8,337 bases of DNA, taken from NCBI GenBank assembly GCA_025363535.1, contig JANYDP010000070.1, positions 1-8,337 of the forward strand, in the 5' to 3' direction. The notes beneath the pieces are model-generated. The model saw only the letters and a list, made by a program, of their open reading frames with translations, had not been told where the DNA came from and searched no databases. How positions within the stretch are numbered: position 1 is the stretch's first letter; each line of letters opens with the position of its first letter. Both the position numbers and the translations under genes were made by a program. This DNA comes from Verrucomicrobiota bacterium. GTDB taxonomy: Bacteria > Verrucomicrobiota > Verrucomicrobiia > Limisphaerales > CAIQOK01. Below, piece after piece: positions 6,939-8,337 of the stretch.

Positions 6939-6990
6939 AAAAGCGGTCGAAAACATCCAAGGTTTTCCGAGGGATGATTCCACCGCTTTT
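6939..6990 (+). terminator. Nested inverted repeat behind the response regulator, possible terminator
   Basis: AAAAGCGGT (6939-6947) and ACCGCTTTT (6982-6990) are perfect complements, and GAAAAC (6949-6954) with GTTTTC (6962-6967) forms an inner stem. The outer repeat begins 17 bases after the regulator stop. The A-run on the left and T-run on the right would allow termination in either direction. The large apical region makes it weaker than a classical hairpin, so a protein-binding or RNA-processing role cannot be excluded. Confidence 0.4.
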
Positions 6991-7129
6991 GTAAGCCGCA
7001 AGGTGCGTTCCCGGGGAAATGCCCTGCAAAATTCATCCTTGGCGTCGTGAGTTTTACGGAGAGCGGGAGAAGTATTCCATGCGGCTTGTCTGCGTTGACT
7101 TGCCGACAAGGCGACTCCATATTCGCCTC

Positions 7130-7891
7130 ATGGACTTCGACATTTCGCGCCAGCTCGAACAATGGGATTATCAGCCCGGGAAAATCGCCGTACGCAAATT
7201 CACCGGCAACGATGGCGTGGAAAAAATCCAGCTCCGCGTGGATCTCGGCCTGTTGCAGATGAACGCCGCCGGCCGGCCCGACGGCAAGCGCCCCTACGGC
7301 CATCCTTCCTTGCTGGAATATTTCCAGGCCAAACTCGCAAAGCACGCCGCCGCCAACGTCGGCAGCGAAGCGGGTTTTCAGCTCACGCCCGAAGATTGTT
7401 CCCGCCTCCAGATGGAGTCGCTTCAGTACAATCACCGCTACATCTGCCTGCTGGAACTGGCCGACTTCGCCGGCGTGGAGCGCGATGCCGAACGCAACCT
7501 GGCCGCGTTTGAATTCGTCACGCAGCACGCTGGCTCGGAGGAACTGGCCTGGTCGCTCCTCCAGTTTCAACCGCAGCTCCTGCTGATCCTCACGCGTGCC
7601 CGTGCGCTCGCCGTGCTCACCGATGAGGATCATTCGGAAGCCGTGGCCCGCATCGAACTGGGGATCGAGGAACTGCAAACTTTCTTCAACAAACATTCGC
7701 GGCAGGATCTGATTCCGATCAGCGGCGAAATCCAGGCGCTCGAAACCTGGCTGTCCGAAATCACCGCCAGCCGTCCGCTCTCGCCGCGCGAACAACTGGA
7801 GCAGGCGCTCAGCGAAGCCGTGCAGGAGGAAGATTACGAGAAGGCCGCCCACATGCGGGACGCCTTGCGTAATTTGAAGACGGAGAACTAA
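7130..7891 (+). CDS. UVR-motif protein of unknown function, Verrucomicrobia-type
   Basis: From the ATG at 7130 this encodes 253 residues. Residues 15-62 form a dense block that looks conserved: DYQPGKIAVRKF, then EKIQLRVDLGLLQMNA and GRPDGKRPYGH. Residues about 85-190 are mostly helical, with possible TPR-like pairs (NHRYICLLELADFAGVERDA and following). Residues about 220-250 match the UVR motif (EQLEQALSEAVQEEDYEKAA, then HMRDALRNLK), the UvrB-UvrC contact helix pair that also occurs in other proteins such as McsA and Clp ATPases. No nuclease, helicase or zinc-binding domain is present, so this is not UvrB, UvrC or McsA. I know no assigned function for this architecture. The frame is open back to 7019. 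An ATG at 7079 has a GGGAGA eight bases upstream and would add 17 residues, but that extension is Arg-rich with rare codons (AGG, CGA, ACA). I prefer MDFDI because the recognisable conserved sequence begins there. No signal peptide is seen. Confidence 0.9.
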   Translation: MDFDISRQLEQWDYQPGKIAVRKFTGNDGVEKIQLRVDLGLLQMNAAGRPDGKRPYGHPSLLEYFQAKLAKHAAANVGSEAGFQLTPEDCSRLQMESLQYNHRYICLLELADFAGVERDAERNLAAFEFVTQHAGSEELAWSLLQFQPQLLLILTRARALAVLTDEDHSEAVARIELGIEELQTFFNKHSRQDLIPISGEIQALETWLSEITASRPLSPREQLEQALSEAVQEEDYEKAAHMRDALRNLKTEN

Positions 7892-7964
7892 GCCACACCC
7901 CGGTGGCGCCGGCTGAACGCAAGAGAGGGCCGAGCTGCGACCCAGCCTGTCCAACCTTCAAAGG

Positions 7965-8084
7965 TCACCGCTTGCGTCCACCAAACAGCGAACCGAGCAC
8001 GCCCCGGACAATTTCCCGCCCCACCGTGCTGCTCATCGAGCGCGTCACGCTCTTGACCATCGTCGTCGCGATGCTCAGGACGAC
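7965..8084 (-). pseudogene. Orphan 3' tail resembling HerA-like DUF853 ATPase
   Basis: On the minus strand about 39 codons ending at TGA 7967-7965 read ...SIATTMVKSVTRSMSSTVG then REIVRGVLGSLFGGRKR. This resembles the conserved C-terminal end of HerA-like ATPases of the DUF853/YjgR type, where a 'K-S-x-x-R-x-x-x-x-x-x-GR-[EQ]-I-[VL]-RG-[IVL]-LG' segment closes the protein. The rest of the gene is absent: the same frame meets the stop of the neighbouring secreted protein at 8189-8187, and the 30 codons between look unrelated. No Walker A or B motif is in the window. It is best read as a remnant left when the 5' part was deleted or replaced. The match is from memory of the family and is short, so a chance resemblance cannot be excluded. 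Confidence 0.5.
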
Positions 8085-8100
8085 TCTTTTGTTTGCCCGC

Positions 8101-8149
8101 AAAAACCGAGCGGGCTTTGGCGCACACACAGTTTTAGCACCAAAGCCCG
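8101..8149 (-). terminator. Strong intrinsic terminator for the secreted-protein gene at the right edge
   Basis: On the minus strand CGGGCTTTGGTGC (8149-8137) pairs with GCGCCAAAGCCCG (8123-8111) over 13 base pairs, including one G-U pair, with a 13-base loop. CTCGG and then five T residues (8105-8101) follow. It lies 38 bases past the TGA at 8187, as expected for a terminator of that gene. A competing arm GCCCGCTC (8152-8159) also complements GAGCGGGC (8108-8115), so a second fold exists. Confidence 0.6.
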
Positions 8150-8186
8150 TCGCCCGCTCATCCGCGCAGGACAATTTTTTAATTGA

Positions 8187-8337
8187 TCATGGAAGCAGAA
8201 TCGCCCGATAGAACCGCTGCACATTGTTTGGTGAGTCGGTATCGATCTGAAGATACGGACTGGCAGGCAGCGTGATATTCGTCAGGGTCTGCCAATTGGT
8301 GCTGCTGAGATTGTTGACGAATTCGATGCGATAATTC
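8187..8337 (-). CDS. C-terminal end of a large secreted protein, 5' part outside window
   Basis: The last 49 codons of a minus-strand gene entering from the right edge, ending in TGA at 8189-8187. The tail reads NYRIEFVNNLSS, TNWQTLTNITLPASPYLQ, then IDTDSPNNVQRFYRAILLP. This 'YRIE-[YF]...W-x-x-L-T-N...RFYRA-x-LLP' ending is a recurrent short beta-rich C-terminal module of very large secreted or surface proteins in Verrucomicrobiota, often behind LamG, Ig-like or beta-propeller domains. Its exact function, whether surface retention or folding, is not established to my knowledge. The identity of the rest of the protein cannot be told from here. A strong terminator hairpin follows it. Confidence 0.88.
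   Translation of the reverse strand, partial: NYRIEFVNNLSSTNWQTLTNITLPASPYLQIDTDSPNNVQRFYRAILLP

Noticed and set aside
6931..7019. Near direct repeats CCCGGGAAAA and CCCGGGGAAA as ends of a small mobile element
   Set aside because: They are short and inexact, with no transposase, target duplication or terminal inverted repeats between them.
7095..7125. TTGACT ... TATTCG as a promoter for the UVR gene
   Set aside because: The 19-base spacer and weak -10 make it unconvincing, and it would leave almost no leader before 7130.
7892..7907. GCCAC / GTGGC hairpin right after the UVR gene stop as a terminator
   Set aside because: The stem is only five base pairs and no T-run follows.
6917..7954. 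Minus-strand open frame of 345 codons
   Set aside because: It is antisense to the UVR-motif gene and runs through two non-coding regions; it has no domain.

Overview
The window looks like chromosomal DNA from a GC-rich member of the Verrucomicrobiota, most like the Pedosphaera/Limisphaera group. This rests on gene content, not on a marker gene. The supporting features are a giant secreted protein built of tandem LamG-like units, a pseudopilin ending in an H-X9-DG motif, a C-terminal tail of the 'YRIE...RFYRA.LLP' type on another secreted protein, a stand-alone UVR-motif protein, and genes that mostly lack a Shine-Dalgarno sequence.

Layout. Positions 1-3352 (minus strand) hold the first 1117 codons of a secreted LamG-repeat protein whose 3' end lies outside the window; no stop interrupts this frame. 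Positions 3353-3617 hold a terminator-like hairpin, a good sigma70-like promoter and a palindrome over its -35 box. Positions 3618-4373 (minus) encode the pseudopilin. A 108-bp divergent region separates it from a plus-strand two-component operon: a membrane sensor histidine kinase with a short propeller-type sensor (4482-6278), and a response regulator overlapping it by four bases (6275-6922) whose output domain resembles a DeoR-type helix-turn-helix. A nested inverted repeat follows. Positions 7130-7891 (plus) encode a UVR-motif protein. After it, on the minus strand, lie a short stretch resembling the C-terminal tail of a HerA-like (DUF853) ATPase, a strong terminator hairpin, and the last 49 codons of a second large secreted protein entering from the right edge (8187-8337).

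How the parts may work together. The pseudopilin and LamG protein are both exported and lie head-to-tail, but the LamG gene appears to have its own promoter. The kinase and regulator are translationally coupled and form a complete signalling pair with a periplasmic sensor. Control of the divergently placed pseudopilin/LamG genes by this pair is plausible from position only. I find no RNA gene, CRISPR array, transposase or complete mobile element. I do not see a clear previously undescribed system. The most unusual items are the REC plus DeoR-like regulator with its small-propeller kinase, the mosaic LamG repeat array, and the orphaned HerA-like tail.
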